Part shown: piece by piece, positions 1 through 7,198 of the stretch | How positions within the stretch are numbered: position 1 is the first letter of the stretch | Layout: every line of letters begins with the position of its first letter | Assembly (NCBI RefSeq): GCF_036046055.1 | Contig: NZ_CP107939.1 | Coordinates: 5,456,001-5,520,000, forward strand | Origin: Nocardia sp. NBC_00403 | GTDB taxonomy: Bacteria > Actinomycetota > Actinomycetes > Mycobacteriales > Mycobacteriaceae | DNA length: 64,000 bases | Direction: 5' to 3' | The notes under the pieces: model-generated | Databases searched by the model: none | Told to the model about the DNA's origin: nothing | The model's input: only the letters and a program-made list of their open reading frames with translations | Made by a program: the position numbers and the translations under genes

Positions 1-639
1 GCGGCAGGGGTGACCCAGGCAGTGATCCTGGCCGCCGGGCTCGATGCCAGGGCCTACCGGCTGGATTGGCCGGTAGGCGAGGTTGTGTTCGAGATCGACC
101 AGCCCAAAGTGCTGGAGTTCAAACGTCAGGTGCTCACCGAGTCCGGCAGCGCGCCGAGGTCGGACCGGCGCGAGGTCGCCGTTGATCTGCGCGACGACTG
201 GCCCGCGGCGCTCGTCGAGGCAGGCTTCGATCCGGCCTCGCCCACCGCATGGTCGGCAGAAGGGTTGCTGCCCTACCTGCCCGGCGCCGCACAGGATGCC
301 TTGTTCGCGCGGATCGGTCGGCTTTCGGCACCCGGTAGCACAGTGGCGGCGGAGACCGTCGGCAATAACATCGATATGGGCCGCATCGCCGAGCAGGAGT
401 CGGAATACTTGAAAGGCTTGAAAGGCATCCCGTTCGGCAAGGTCGACCTCGCGGCACTGTTCTACACCGACGAGCGCAGCGATCCGGCTGAATTGCTCAC
501 CGTCTACGGCTGGACCACCTCGAGCCTGCACCTGCAGGAACTGGCCGCACGCTACGACCGTCCCATGGCAACGGTCCCGGAGCCGCTGGCGCAAATTTTC
601 GACAGCACGCAATACCTGACAGCTAGCAAGCCGTCCTGA
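1..639 (+). CDS. class I SAM-dependent methyltransferase, TIGR00027/LCM-like, 5' partial
   Basis: The reading frame is open from the first base, so the N-terminus lies outside the window. About 212 residues remain. The opening stretch VILAAGLDARAYRL followed by FEIDQP is the SAM-binding signature of the actinobacterial TIGR00027 methyltransferase family (leucine carboxyl methyltransferase-like). The later SAEGLLPYLP is the family's characteristic post-motif. Such proteins methylate small molecules, and their substrates are mostly unknown. The C-terminus ends normally at TGA. It is followed within 20 bases by a fragment of a different methyltransferase. The family call is firm; the substrate cannot be inferred. 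Confidence 0.85.
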   Translation, partial: AAGVTQAVILAAGLDARAYRLDWPVGEVVFEIDQPKVLEFKRQVLTESGSAPRSDRREVAVDLRDDWPAALVEAGFDPASPTAWSAEGLLPYLPGAAQDALFARIGRLSAPGSTVAAETVGNNIDMGRIAEQESEYLKGLKGIPFGKVDLAALFYTDERSDPAELLTVYGWTTSSLHLQELAARYDRPMATVPEPLAQIFDSTQYLTASKPS

Positions 640-650
640 TTCGGTGCTGT

Positions 651-899
651 TCAGCGAAACGCGAGCAGCTTCAAAGTGACGCGCCGCCGGAGCGGGATGC
701 TCCTGCGCTGATCCCCTGGGACATTGGCGGCCCACAGCGGGTGGTCGCCTACGGCGCTGTGCGGGGCGAGGAGCTCGACCCCGGAACCGGCCCGGGACAT
801 CACGCGATCTACGACGGGTCCAAGGGCTACGCGGCCACCGGGGTCGACGCGTCGCCGGTGGCATCGGGCGCTCCGGCTCCTGCACCGTGCCACGCTTGA
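651..899 (+). pseudogene. fragment of a second class I methyltransferase
   Basis: Frame 3 reads LQSDAPPERDAP, then WDIGGPQRVVAYGAVRGE, then LDPGTGPGHHAIY and TGVDASP. This is the N-terminal SAM-binding part (motifs I and II) of a class I methyltransferase. After VDASP the homology stops and the frame ends 11 codons later at TGA (897-899). No convincing start codon or ribosome binding site is visible, and everything past motif II is missing, so I read it as a decayed remnant. It ends 2 bases before the convergent stop of the HbpS-like gene. Confidence 0.6.
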
Positions 900-901
900 C
901 C

Positions 902-1459
902 TCAGTCGCCGAGCGCGGCCACACCGGTCCGCGCGAATTTCTCATCCAGGTCACCGCTGGGCGCACCCGCGACACCGATGCCGGCGATCGGTGCGCCGTC
1001 GGTGGCCACCGGGACACCGCCGCCCAGGAACAGGGTGCCGGGAATGTCGGCCAGATGCGGGGCCTTGTCCAGACGCCCGGCCAGCTGGGAGGTCGGCGCG
1101 TTCCAGGAGACGGCGGTGAAGGCCTTCCGCTCCGCGGCCTCGTAGGACTGTGGTCCCGCGCCGTCGCCACGCAGCAGCACGATGGTGTTGCCGTCACGGT
1201 CGACGATGGCGACGCTGACCCGCTGGTTCTCCCGGCTCGCGGCGGCGAGCGCGGCCTGCGCGGCCTCGGTGGCGGCGGCCACGGTGAGGTGATTGGTCTG
1301 CCGCAGGTCGGCCGGCTCGACCTTGCTGGCCAGCGCCGGTTGCGCAGCCGGGCCCGCGTCCTGACTGCCCCCCGCCCATACGCCGATGGCGCCAGCGGCG
1401 ACGAGCGTTCCGCCGACGAGGGCGCCGGCGCGCTTGCCTGTTTTCTTGTGAATGTCCAT
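902..1459 (-). CDS. GlcG/HbpS family heme-binding protein, membrane-anchored or exported
   Basis: 185 residues. The N-terminus has a basic stretch (MDIHKKTGKR) followed by a hydrophobic segment (about residues 11-30), a signal or membrane anchor. The rest is the GlcG/HbpS fold: AAQAALAAASRENQRVSVAI, then VDRDGNTIVLLRGDG, then FLGGGVPV and GIGVAGAPSGDLDE, the usual end of the family. HbpS proteins bind heme outside the cell in Streptomyces; other GlcG-like members are uncharacterised. The ATG at 1459 was chosen because AGGAGA lies 7-8 bases upstream. It is the last gene of the leftward cyn-deaminase run, 147 bases behind the deaminase, so it may be co-transcribed. Confidence 0.8.
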   Translation of the reverse strand: MDIHKKTGKRAGALVGGTLVAAGAIGVWAGGSQDAGPAAQPALASKVEPADLRQTNHLTVAAATEAAQAALAAASRENQRVSVAIVDRDGNTIVLLRGDGAGPQSYEAAERKAFTAVSWNAPTSQLAGRLDKAPHLADIPGTLFLGGGVPVATDGAPIAGIGVAGAPSGDLDEKFARTGVAALGD

Positions 1460-1606
1460 GGTTGCGTTCTCCTGTGGTCGGGCATCGATGGCGGCCGGGC
1501 AGGTGCCGCGATGGCCATCTGCTGGTTGATACCGTCCGTCGCCATCGCCACACCGGCTGCTGTCGGCGGGCTGTTCGGGCGGCATGGGCAATGGGGTAGG
1601 TGAGGG

Positions 1607-2107
1607 TTAGGTGGCGGTGGGGGCGCCCGCGACGCGTCGCTCGCCGCCGTTGGCCACTTGCCAGAGGCGGTAGACGTCGACCGCTTGGTCGCGGGGTTCG
1701 TGGCGCATGGGTAGGCGTCGCTGGTCCCAGGGCTTGGCGAACTCGTCGTAGAAGGTGTTGAGTTCGAAGTACTTTCGGTCGTCGATGTAGTGCGGTTCGT
1801 AGGCATCGCGGGTGGTGAGGAAGACGACCTCGTCGGGTGAGCAGTAGTAGAGCGCGCCCAGGCACATCGGGCAGGGCAGGGCGAGGATGTAGATGGTGGT
1901 GCCGGTCAGGTGTTCGGTGCCGAGCTTGGCGCAGGCCTCGCGGATGGCGAGGATCTCCGCGTGCGCGGTGGGATCGTTGGTCTGGGCGACCCTGTTCGGG
2001 CTCTCCGCCAGGATCTGGCCGTCCTTGACGATGACGGTCGCGAAGGGGCGGCCGCCCTCGGCGACGTGGCGGCGCGCGAGGTCGATGGTGTGTCGTGCGA
2101 AATCCAT
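1607..2107 (-). CDS. nucleoside/guanine deaminase-type zinc hydrolase (CDA superfamily)
   Basis: 166 residues. The zinc site of the cytidine deaminase superfamily is complete: HAE at 49-51 (zinc ligand and proton-shuttling Glu) and PCPMC with cysteines at 79 and 82. The arrangement resembles bacterial guanine deaminase/tRNA-adenosine deaminase-like enzymes that release ammonia from a purine or pyrimidine base; the substrate is not determinable here. ATG at 2107 has AAGGA 7 bases upstream. It lies 146 bases downstream of cynS on the same strand and behind the shared cyn operator, which suggests membership of the cyanate regulon. Confidence 0.85.
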   Translation of the reverse strand: MDFARHTIDLARRHVAEGGRPFATVIVKDGQILAESPNRVAQTNDPTAHAEILAIREACAKLGTEHLTGTTIYILALPCPMCLGALYYCSPDEVVFLTTRDAYEPHYIDDRKYFELNTFYDEFAKPWDQRRLPMRHEPRDQAVDVYRLWQVANGGERRVAGAPTAT

Positions 2108-2253
2108 GAGTTGTCCTTGCGGTGCGTTTCAGGCCACCGACTGCCCGCGGAGGTCCGACCAGGGAGGGGTGTCGGCCAACCGATGCGGCGCGGCTGCCCC
2201 TCCCTGGCGAAGGGCCCGGATCTTCGAGGTCGAGGGCTTGGCGACTGGTGTTA

Positions 2254-2724
2254 TCAGAACGGCTTTGTCGGCAGGTACTTGCCATCCAGGGTGATGACGG
2301 CGCGCTCACCGCCCTCGGGGTCGGCGACTTTCTTCACATCGAGCTTGAAGTTGATCGCGCTGATGATGCCGTCCCCGAACTGCTCGTGGACCAGGGCCTT
2401 GAGGGTGGTGCCGTAGACCTGCAACATCTCGTAGAAGCGGTAGATCGTCGGATCGGTTGGGACCCCGCCGGGGATCGACCCGCGGGTCGGGATGGTCTGC
2501 AGCAGCATCGTCGCGTCGCCGCCCAGGCCGAGCAGGTCGGCGACCGCCGCGGCACTCTTCTCGGGCAGGGCGTGCTGGCCGAGAACAGCGGCGGTCACGA
2601 ACGCCACCGACAGGCCGGCGGCGTCCGCGAGCTCCTGCCAGGTGAGGTCCTTCCTCGTCTTGGCGTCCACCGCTGCGGCGGCCAGTGCCTGGCGGGCGGT
2701 GGGGTCGAACTGTGCGTGCACCAT
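2254..2724 (-). CDS. cynS: cyanate hydratase (cyanase)
   Basis: 156 residues, the usual family length. It converts cyanate plus bicarbonate into ammonia and CO2 as a cytosolic decamer. The catalytic residues of E. coli cyanase fall at identical numbers: Arg96 and Glu99 in YRFYEM and Ser122 in [10 protein letters not shown]. The C-terminus ends in the canonical GKYLPTKPF. The N-terminal part is the helix-turn-helix-like dimerisation domain. ATG at 2724 has AAAGGAA about 11 bases upstream and discards a long unsupported N-terminal extension. It lies 118 bases downstream of cynT, as in other cyn operons. Confidence 0.97.
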   Translation of the reverse strand: MVHAQFDPTARQALAAAAVDAKTRKDLTWQELADAAGLSVAFVTAAVLGQHALPEKSAAAVADLLGLGGDATMLLQTIPTRGSIPGGVPTDPTIYRFYEMLQVYGTTLKALVHEQFGDGIISAINFKLDVKKVADPEGGERAVITLDGKYLPTKPF

Positions 2725-2842
2725 GATGCGTGGGTTCCTTTCGGGATCGAACGTCGGCCGGGCCGGTGGTCGGGAGGTATCGGCGCTGTGGGGAGGTCCC
2801 GGGTGGCATGCGCGGGGGACCCGAGATGGGTGATCTGGGAGA

Positions 2843-3445
2843 TCAGGCAGCGAGCACGCTGTCCGATCCGGCGGCGTCGATGACCGTGATCGCGCCGGTG
2901 CCGATGTCGAACACCCATCCCTCGACGGTCGCGGTGCCGGCGGCGACCGCGTGGGCAACCGAGGGGTGACTGGCCAGGTTGGCCAGCTGTGCGAGGACAT
3001 TCACACGCACGAGCGTCGGGACGGCGTCGCCGGCAGCGGCGCCGGTGGCCCGGGCGGCGGAGGCGGCCGCGTGACGCAGCCACTCGGCGATCATCGGTGT
3101 TGCGCTCAGGTCGTGGCGTTCCGCCAGCGCGGTCATCGCCCCGCAGCCGGAGTGGCCGCACACCACGATGCGGGAAACCCCCAACACGGCAACGGCGTAC
3201 TCGATGCTTGCCCCGACGCCGTCGGCTCCGGGTGGGCAGGCGGGGACGAGGTTTCCCGCGGTGCGGATCACGAACAACTCGCCCGGCTCGCTGTGGGTGA
3301 TCAACTCCGGGACCACGCGCGCGTCCGAGCAGCCGATGAACAGTGTCTCGGGACGGTGGGTGGTGGCGAGGCGGGCGAACAGCTCCGTCTTGGCGGGGAA
3401 GACATCGCGTTGAAAGTGCGTGACGCCGGCGGCGAGGTCGTGCAT
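2843..3445 (-). CDS. cynT: beta-class carbonic anhydrase of the cyanate operon
   Basis: 200 residues. The zinc site is seen as Cys39-x-Asp41-x-Arg43 (CSDAR) and His98-x-x-Cys101 (HSGCGAM), the same positions as E. coli CynT. It hydrates the CO2 formed by cyanase so that bicarbonate, a cyanase substrate, is not lost from the cell. It is the first gene of the leftward cynT-cynS unit, and its start codon is 69 bases from the shared GTATTGGACTCTAT operator. ATG at 3445 is preceded by a purine-rich GGGAGC stretch. The identification is firm from motifs plus gene order. Confidence 0.95.
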   Translation of the reverse strand: MHDLAAGVTHFQRDVFPAKTELFARLATTHRPETLFIGCSDARVVPELITHSEPGELFVIRTAGNLVPACPPGADGVGASIEYAVAVLGVSRIVVCGHSGCGAMTALAERHDLSATPMIAEWLRHAAASAARATGAAAGDAVPTLVRVNVLAQLANLASHPSVAHAVAAGTATVEGWVFDIGTGAITVIDAAGSDSVLAA

Positions 3446-3511
3446 GGATCGCTCCCTTCAGGGCGCTTGGCCGGGTTGGACCTGACAAGATCCACCATGC
3501 ACAACCTGTCG

Positions 3512-3562
3512 CTATAGAGTCCAATACTTACTGTTCATAGCAATGATTGGTTGCATCTATAG
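3512..3562 (-). promoter_or_regulatory. CynR-type operator/promoter module for cynT-cynS (left copy)
   Basis: Read on the minus strand, this region has CTATAGATGC (3562-3553), 25 bases of spacer, then GTATTGGACTCTAT (3527-3514). The identical two boxes with identical spacing stand in front of the ankyrin/deaminase genes at 4480-4528. The ends also form a CTATAGA/TCTATAG inverted repeat (3512-3518 with 3556-3562), with inner CCAAT/ATTGG arms. The layout fits a LysR-type recognition site plus activation site next to a promoter, with TTGGAC as a possible -35 element. Binding by CynR is inferred. Confidence 0.65.
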
Positions 3563-3586
3563 TCGGTCTGGGGCGGGCCGATACCG

Positions 3587-4480
3587 CTAGGTCGACCGTG
3601 CGGCGGCCTGGGCGATCGCACTGAAGGCGCGGGCGGCCGCCGAATGGTAGGCGCTACTGCGACGCAGGAGTTCCACCGTCCGGGTGGGCAACGCGGGGGC
3701 TAGCGCGATGGGCAGTAGGTCGGGATGAGCACGCGTGATGGCGTCGGGCAGGACCGTGGCGAGCGATCCTCGCCGAACGAACTCGATCAGCGCGCCGATG
3801 GAGTTGGCTTCGACCCCGATGCTCGGCGCGATCTCGCAGTCATCGAAGTATTCGTCGATGTGAGACCGGGTCGCGAAGTCGCGACTGAGCAGCGCCAGTG
3901 GATGGTCCATGAGCTGCTGGACCGGCAGTGGCTCCGATCGCGCGGCGAGGGTGTGGGTCGATCCGACCACCAGGCTGAGATTCTCGGTGAACAGCCTGAC
4001 GTTCTCGATCCCGGCGGCGTGGGTGCCGGTGAAGGCGATGCCGAGATCGACGCGGTCGGCGAGCAGGTCCGCCTCGATCCGGTCCTGGGTGGTCTCCACG
4101 ACGGTGAGGGTTACGCCCGGGTGTGCGGCGTGGAACTGGTGCACCAGCGGGCCGATGAGGTAGGCGGTGATGGTCGGTGTCATCGCCACCCGCAGGTGCC
4201 CTCGGGAGAGGTCCTGCACGTCCTGTATCGCGCGCTCGCCGGCGTCGAGGTCGCGCAGCGCGAGACGCGCGTGATGCGCGTACGCCGCGCCGGCCTCGGT
4301 GAGGCGCACGGTGCGGCCGGACCGGTCGAGCAGCTGCACCCCCAGCGCTCGCTCGGCTTGCCTGACCTGCTGCGAGAGGGTGGGTTGAGACACGTGCAAC
4401 GCCTCGGCCGCGCGGGTGAAGTTGCCGTGATCGGCGACCGCCAACAGATACCGGATATGGCGCAGCTCCATGACCGCCAC
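3587..4480 (-). CDS. cynR: LysR-family regulator of the cyanate operon, CynR-like
   Basis: 297 residues with an N-terminal winged helix-turn-helix (about 1-60: MELRHIRYLLAVADHGNF, then LHVSQPTLSQQVRQAE) and a C-terminal periplasmic-binding-like effector domain. CynR in E. coli activates cynTS in response to cyanate. Here the gene lies directly upstream of cynT and is transcribed in the same direction, not divergently as in E. coli. An ATAGA-N5-TCTAT palindrome (4482-4496) begins 2 bases upstream of its start codon, which suggests autoregulation. The family call is certain; the CynR role comes from the neighbourhood and shared operators. Confidence 0.88.
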   Translation of the reverse strand: MAVMELRHIRYLLAVADHGNFTRAAEALHVSQPTLSQQVRQAERALGVQLLDRSGRTVRLTEAGAAYAHHARLALRDLDAGERAIQDVQDLSRGHLRVAMTPTITAYLIGPLVHQFHAAHPGVTLTVVETTQDRIEADLLADRVDLGIAFTGTHAAGIENVRLFTENLSLVVGSTHTLAARSEPLPVQQLMDHPLALLSRDFATRSHIDEYFDDCEIAPSIGVEANSIGALIEFVRRGSLATVLPDAITRAHPDLLPIALAPALPTRTVELLRRSSAYHSAAARAFSAIAQAAARST

Positions 4481-4528
4481 TATAGATGCGCTCTATCGTG
4501 ATGATGGGAAGTAGGTATTGGACTCTAT
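4480..4528 (+). promoter_or_regulatory. CynR-type operator/promoter module (right copy)
   Basis: The plus strand carries CTATAGATGC at 4480-4489 and GTATTGGACTCTAT at 4515-4528, 25 bases apart. The module in front of cynT has the same boxes at the same distance on the opposite strand. It also contains the ATAGA-N5-TCTAT palindrome at 4482-4496, next to the cynR start. The 14-mer ends 50 bases before the GTG of the ankyrin lipoprotein. This puts the rightward ankyrin/deaminase unit under the same probable control as cynTS. Confidence 0.65.
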
Positions 4529-4577
4529 CTTGCGCGCTGGGCACTCCGGAGATCAGCAACCAGTGAGGAGTTCTCAG

Positions 4578-5355
4578 GTGAACAAGCGTCCCCGCCGAAG
4601 CGTGTTGGCCGCGAGCGCATTCGCGGCGCTGTCCCTCGCAGCCGTGGCGTGCACGGCCAATCCTCCCGCCGCTCGGACAGCAGCGGAAACCTCGCCGGCG
4701 CCGACCACGGACACGCCGACTGCACCCGCCGCCGATCCGGCACCGACCCGAGTCCCTCGCGCCCCGGCCCTCAACCCCGCGCTCCTGCAGGCGGCAGCGA
4801 ACAACGACGCCGCGACCGTGCGGGAGTTGATTGCCCGCGGGGCCGACATCGAGACCCGAGGCGATCACGATCGCACTCCGTTGATCGCGGCCACGAAGAA
4901 CCGCGCTGCCGCCGCGGCGCAGGCGTTGATCGACGCCGGCGCCGACGTCAACGCCAAGGACGATCTCGAGGATTCGGCCTACCTGTATGCCGGGCGCCGA
5001 GGGCCTCGACGAGATCCTCGAGATGACGCTGCGCAACGGCGCCGACCTGCGCAGCGTGAACCGCTACAGGGGAACGGCCCTGATCCCGGCGAGTGAACAC
5101 GGCTACCTCGCCACCGTCCGGAGGTTGATCGAGGCAGGCGTAGACGTCAACCACATCAACACACCGCGCTGGACCGCCCTGCACGAGGCGATCGTCTACG
5201 GAGACGGATCCGAGCGATACCGGCAGGTCGTGACGGCCCTGCTCGACGCCGGCGCCGACCCATCGATCCGCGACGGAGCCGGACGCACCGCGCTCGACAA
5301 CGCGCAGCGCCGTGGTCAGACCGCGATCGTCTCGATTCTGCGCGGCCACCCATGA
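4578..5355 (+). pseudogene. ankyrin-repeat lipoprotein, single-base frameshift
   Basis: GTG at 4578 has GAGGAG 7 bases upstream. It opens a lipoprotein-like N-terminus (NKRPRRSVLAASAF, then SLAAVACT, with a somewhat degenerate lipobox) and a Pro/Thr-rich linker. Ankyrin repeats follow (PALLQAAANNDAATVRELIA, ALIDAGADVNAKDD). At about 4990 the frame breaks: GCCGGGCGCCGAG has one G too many. The downstream frame resumes GLDEILEMTLRNGAD, ASEHGYLATVRRLIEAG and LLDAGADPSIRDGAGRTALD to a TGA at 5355. Removing one G restores a protein of about 258 residues. It may be a real frameshift or a read error. It sits behind the cyn-type operator and 14 bases before the second deaminase. Confidence 0.75.
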
Positions 5356-5369
5356 GAGAAGGAGTCGCG

Positions 5370-5831
5370 ATGATCAAGGGTGAGGAAGCCTATCTGCGGC
5401 GGGCGATCTCGCTCGCCGAGCACACAGGTCGCGAGGGCAACCACCCGTTTGGTGCCGTCATCGTGGCCGCCGACAGGGCCGCGATCGCCGAGGGCCGCAA
5501 CGAGGTGGCCAGTGCGGGCATCGTCACCGCCCACGCCGAGCTCGTCGCGATCACGGCCGGGCGCGCCGCGGAGCTTGCCGGGGCCACGATCTACGCCAGT
5601 GGTGAGCCCTGCCCGATGTGCGCCGCGGCCGTCGTCTGGGCCGGGATCGCCCGCGTTGTGTTCGGCGCCGCCGAGCCGGATTTCAGCGCGATCATCGGCG
5701 GGTACCCGCGATTTGGTCTGCGCTGCGCCGAGGTCATCGGGTCCAGCGACGCGGCAGTCACCGTCTGTGGCCCGAACCTGGGCGACGAGGCACTCGCGCC
5801 GTTCCTCCGTCACGCCGCGGCGAATCCATGA
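5370..5831 (+). CDS. nucleoside deaminase (CDA superfamily), second copy
   Basis: 153 residues with HAE at 55-57 and EPCPMC with cysteines at 81 and 84, the full zinc-deaminase signature. NHPFGAVIV and GATIYASGEPCPMC are typical of the guanine/tRNA-adenosine/cytosine deaminase group. ATG at 5370 follows AGAAGGAG by 5-6 bases. An upstream in-frame ATG at 5352 overlaps the ankyrin stop but lacks a ribosome site. It is probably translationally linked to the ankyrin lipoprotein gene and shares the cyn-type operator. With the deaminase at 1607-2107, two such enzymes flank the cyanate genes. Confidence 0.85.
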   Translation: MIKGEEAYLRRAISLAEHTGREGNHPFGAVIVAADRAAIAEGRNEVASAGIVTAHAELVAITAGRAAELAGATIYASGEPCPMCAAAVVWAGIARVVFGAAEPDFSAIIGGYPRFGLRCAEVIGSSDAAVTVCGPNLGDEALAPFLRHAAANP

Positions 5832-5985
5832 CGCCAACGCACAGCACCGTCCGGCAGGCTCTCGCCATACTCTTCGACCGAGCCGACCGGATCCCGATCG
5901 TACGATCGAGATGTTCGGATCCGGAATCTGCCTGCCGATTTGGTCAACCTCGGTAGAAGGTTCGGTCGCCGGGAGCCCGGGAAGC

Positions 5986-6408
5986 TCAACGGTGTGGATA
6001 AATTCGACGGCGGCCGGATCGACGGCCAGTGAGATCGCCCGCCTGTACGTTGCCCGCCTTCGCCTTTGCGGCACCGAGCTCCGGGGCGCGCGCTGACTTC
6101 ACGAACTTCAGACCGATCACGCTGGCGACGATACCGCCGAGGAACAGGACCTTCAGTGCGGAAACCGATTCCGCGCCGGTGAGCATCGCGTAGGTGATGG
6201 TGAGTGCGGCGCCGACGCCGATCCAGACCGCGTAGGCGACGCTGAGCGGAAGCTTGCGCAGCGCGATCGCGAGTCCGATCATGCTGAGCGCCAACCCGAT
6301 CAGGAAGACCACCGTCGGGACCTGTTCGGAAAGACCATGGGAGCTACCGAGCGCGGTCGCCCATACGGCCTCGAACACCGCACTGACGAGCAGAATGATC
6401 CACGGCAT
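5986..6408 (-). CDS. small multidrug resistance protein, SugE/Gdx-like (second of a pair)
   Basis: 140 residues with four transmembrane helices. The essential membrane-embedded glutamate is Glu13 and is followed by Trp16 (SAVFEAVWATALG), the pattern of the Gdx/SugE guanidinium-exporter branch. AYAVWIGVGAAL is the usual TM3 signature. A basic tail of about 35 residues follows TM4. It starts 1 base after the stop of the other SMR gene, so the two are translated together. Paired unequal SMR subunits often form obligate heterodimers. The guanidine-III riboswitch upstream argues for guanidinium as substrate. Confidence 0.88.
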   Translation of the reverse strand: MPWIILLVSAVFEAVWATALGSSHGLSEQVPTVVFLIGLALSMIGLAIALRKLPLSVAYAVWIGVGAALTITYAMLTGAESVSALKVLFLGGIVASVIGLKFVKSARAPELGAAKAKAGNVQAGDLTGRRSGRRRIYPHR

Positions 6409-6409
6409 G

Positions 6410-6724
6410 TCAGCTCACCGCCTTCAGGCCTGTGACGCAGCCGATCAGCCAGAGTAGTAAGAGGGTTCGCGCGGCAGTCGGTTTCTCTTTACCGCTGATA
6501 ATCGCCCAGAACGCTGTCAGTACAGCGCCGATACCCACCCAGACCGCATATGCGGTACCAGTCGGCAGGGTATTCATAGCAATGGCGAGTCCGATCATGC
6601 TGCCCACCAACGCAACCGCGAAAACAAAGGTGGCGCCGACGCGCCGGAAACCGTGGGACGCGGCTAGCGCGGTGGCCCACACCGCCTCCAGCACACCCGA
6701 CGCAATCAGAATTACCCAAGCCAT
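6410..6724 (-). CDS. small multidrug resistance protein, SugE/Gdx-like (first of a pair)
   Basis: 104 residues, four transmembrane helices, typical SMR length. Glu13 and Trp16 occur in SGVLEAVWATALA, and TAYAVWVGIGAVLTAF marks TM3. It is the promoter-proximal gene of the SMR pair. Its GGAGG ribosome site, about 10 bases before the ATG, lies in a GACC-ATGGA-GGTC hairpin next to a guanidine-III riboswitch. Together with the downstream gene it most likely forms a proton-coupled guanidinium exporter in the inner membrane. Confidence 0.9.
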   Translation of the reverse strand: MAWVILIASGVLEAVWATALAASHGFRRVGATFVFAVALVGSMIGLAIAMNTLPTGTAYAVWVGIGAVLTAFWAIISGKEKPTAARTLLLLWLIGCVTGLKAVS

Positions 6725-6730
6725 GACGAG

Positions 6731-6747
6731 CTGACCTCCATGGTCAG
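6731..6747 (-). promoter_or_regulatory. Shine-Dalgarno-sequestering hairpin of the guanidine riboswitch
   Basis: CTGACC-ATGGA-GGTCAG on the minus strand is a perfect 6-bp stem. Its left arm is the 3' strand of riboswitch helix P2, and its right arm overlaps the GGAGG ribosome site of the SMR gene. The two pairings are mutually exclusive. Guanidine binding that stabilises P2 would free the ribosome site, an ON switch acting on translation. The pairing is seen in the sequence; the switch mechanism is inferred. Confidence 0.6.
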
Positions 6748-6782
6748 TCTTGTCGCTGTCCGGGTACTGAACCCTCGTCCGG
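6742..6782 (-). promoter_or_regulatory. guanidine-III (ykkC-III) riboswitch
   Basis: Read on the minus strand, the 41 bases begin CCGGACGAGG, continue to GTACCCGG and then ACAAGAC. These are the invariant blocks of guanidine-III riboswitches, known from actinobacterial SMR genes. The CCGG blocks pair in P1. The loop arm GGTTCAGT pairs with ACTGACC with one bulge, keeping helix P2 while its bases differ from the Thermobifida fusca example I recall, which amounts to covariation. It precedes the SMR pair and ends 17 bases before the start codon of the first gene. Confidence 0.92.
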
Positions 6783-6937
6783 AGGCCCGATCAGGGCCTT
6801 GACAAGCAACGTAGCACGCGGGTCATTCCAGATTTCGAAGGTGTGAAGACTGCCTGTGGGCGGGGCGTATGGCGGATTCTTCGGGGAATTCCCACGAATC
6901 GAATACCGCATTGCAGGTTGGATATGACCGACCACAC

Positions 6938-7081
6938 GACAATGCGCCGCGTGTCTTCGATCGCTTCTATCGAGCCGCTGAATCACATTCCTGCACTGGC
7001 GGATCCGGATTCGGACTGGCCATTGTCGCCGCCGTAGTCGGCGCACACGGCGCCAGAATCCAGGGACCAACAGCCGACTGA
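6938..7081 (+). pseudogene. remnant of a sensor histidine kinase C-terminus
   Basis: The plus strand reads RVFDRFYRAAES, then GGSGFGLAIVAAVVGAHGA and a TGA at 7081. This matches the F and G2 boxes of a histidine kinase ATPase domain (xVFxRFYRxxxS and GxGLGLAIV). No H-box, N-box or start codon belongs to it, and the normal C-terminal 20-30 residues are missing. It is a fragment left by deletion in a patch of remnants between the riboswitch and the methanethiol oxidase gene. Confidence 0.6.
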
Positions 7082-7116
7082 TCCCACTGGTGGACCCGCG
7101 GCGCGCGGGACGATGA

Positions 7117-7176
7117 TTGGAATCGACCTTGGACGTGTACGGACACTTCGCCGACCGGGCGTACGCGGTCGAGGTC
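7117..7176 (+). pseudogene. possible integrase C-terminal scrap
   Basis: The plus strand reads STLDVYGHFADRA, close to the STLDVYGHLFPD motif at the catalytic-Tyr end of actinobacterial phage/ICE tyrosine integrases. Only about 20 codons are recognisable, and the frame then runs into the antisense of the methanethiol oxidase gene. It may be a trace of an earlier integration event or chance similarity. Confidence 0.35.
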
Positions 7177-7198
7177 CAGTGGCCCCCGCTCGACCCGA

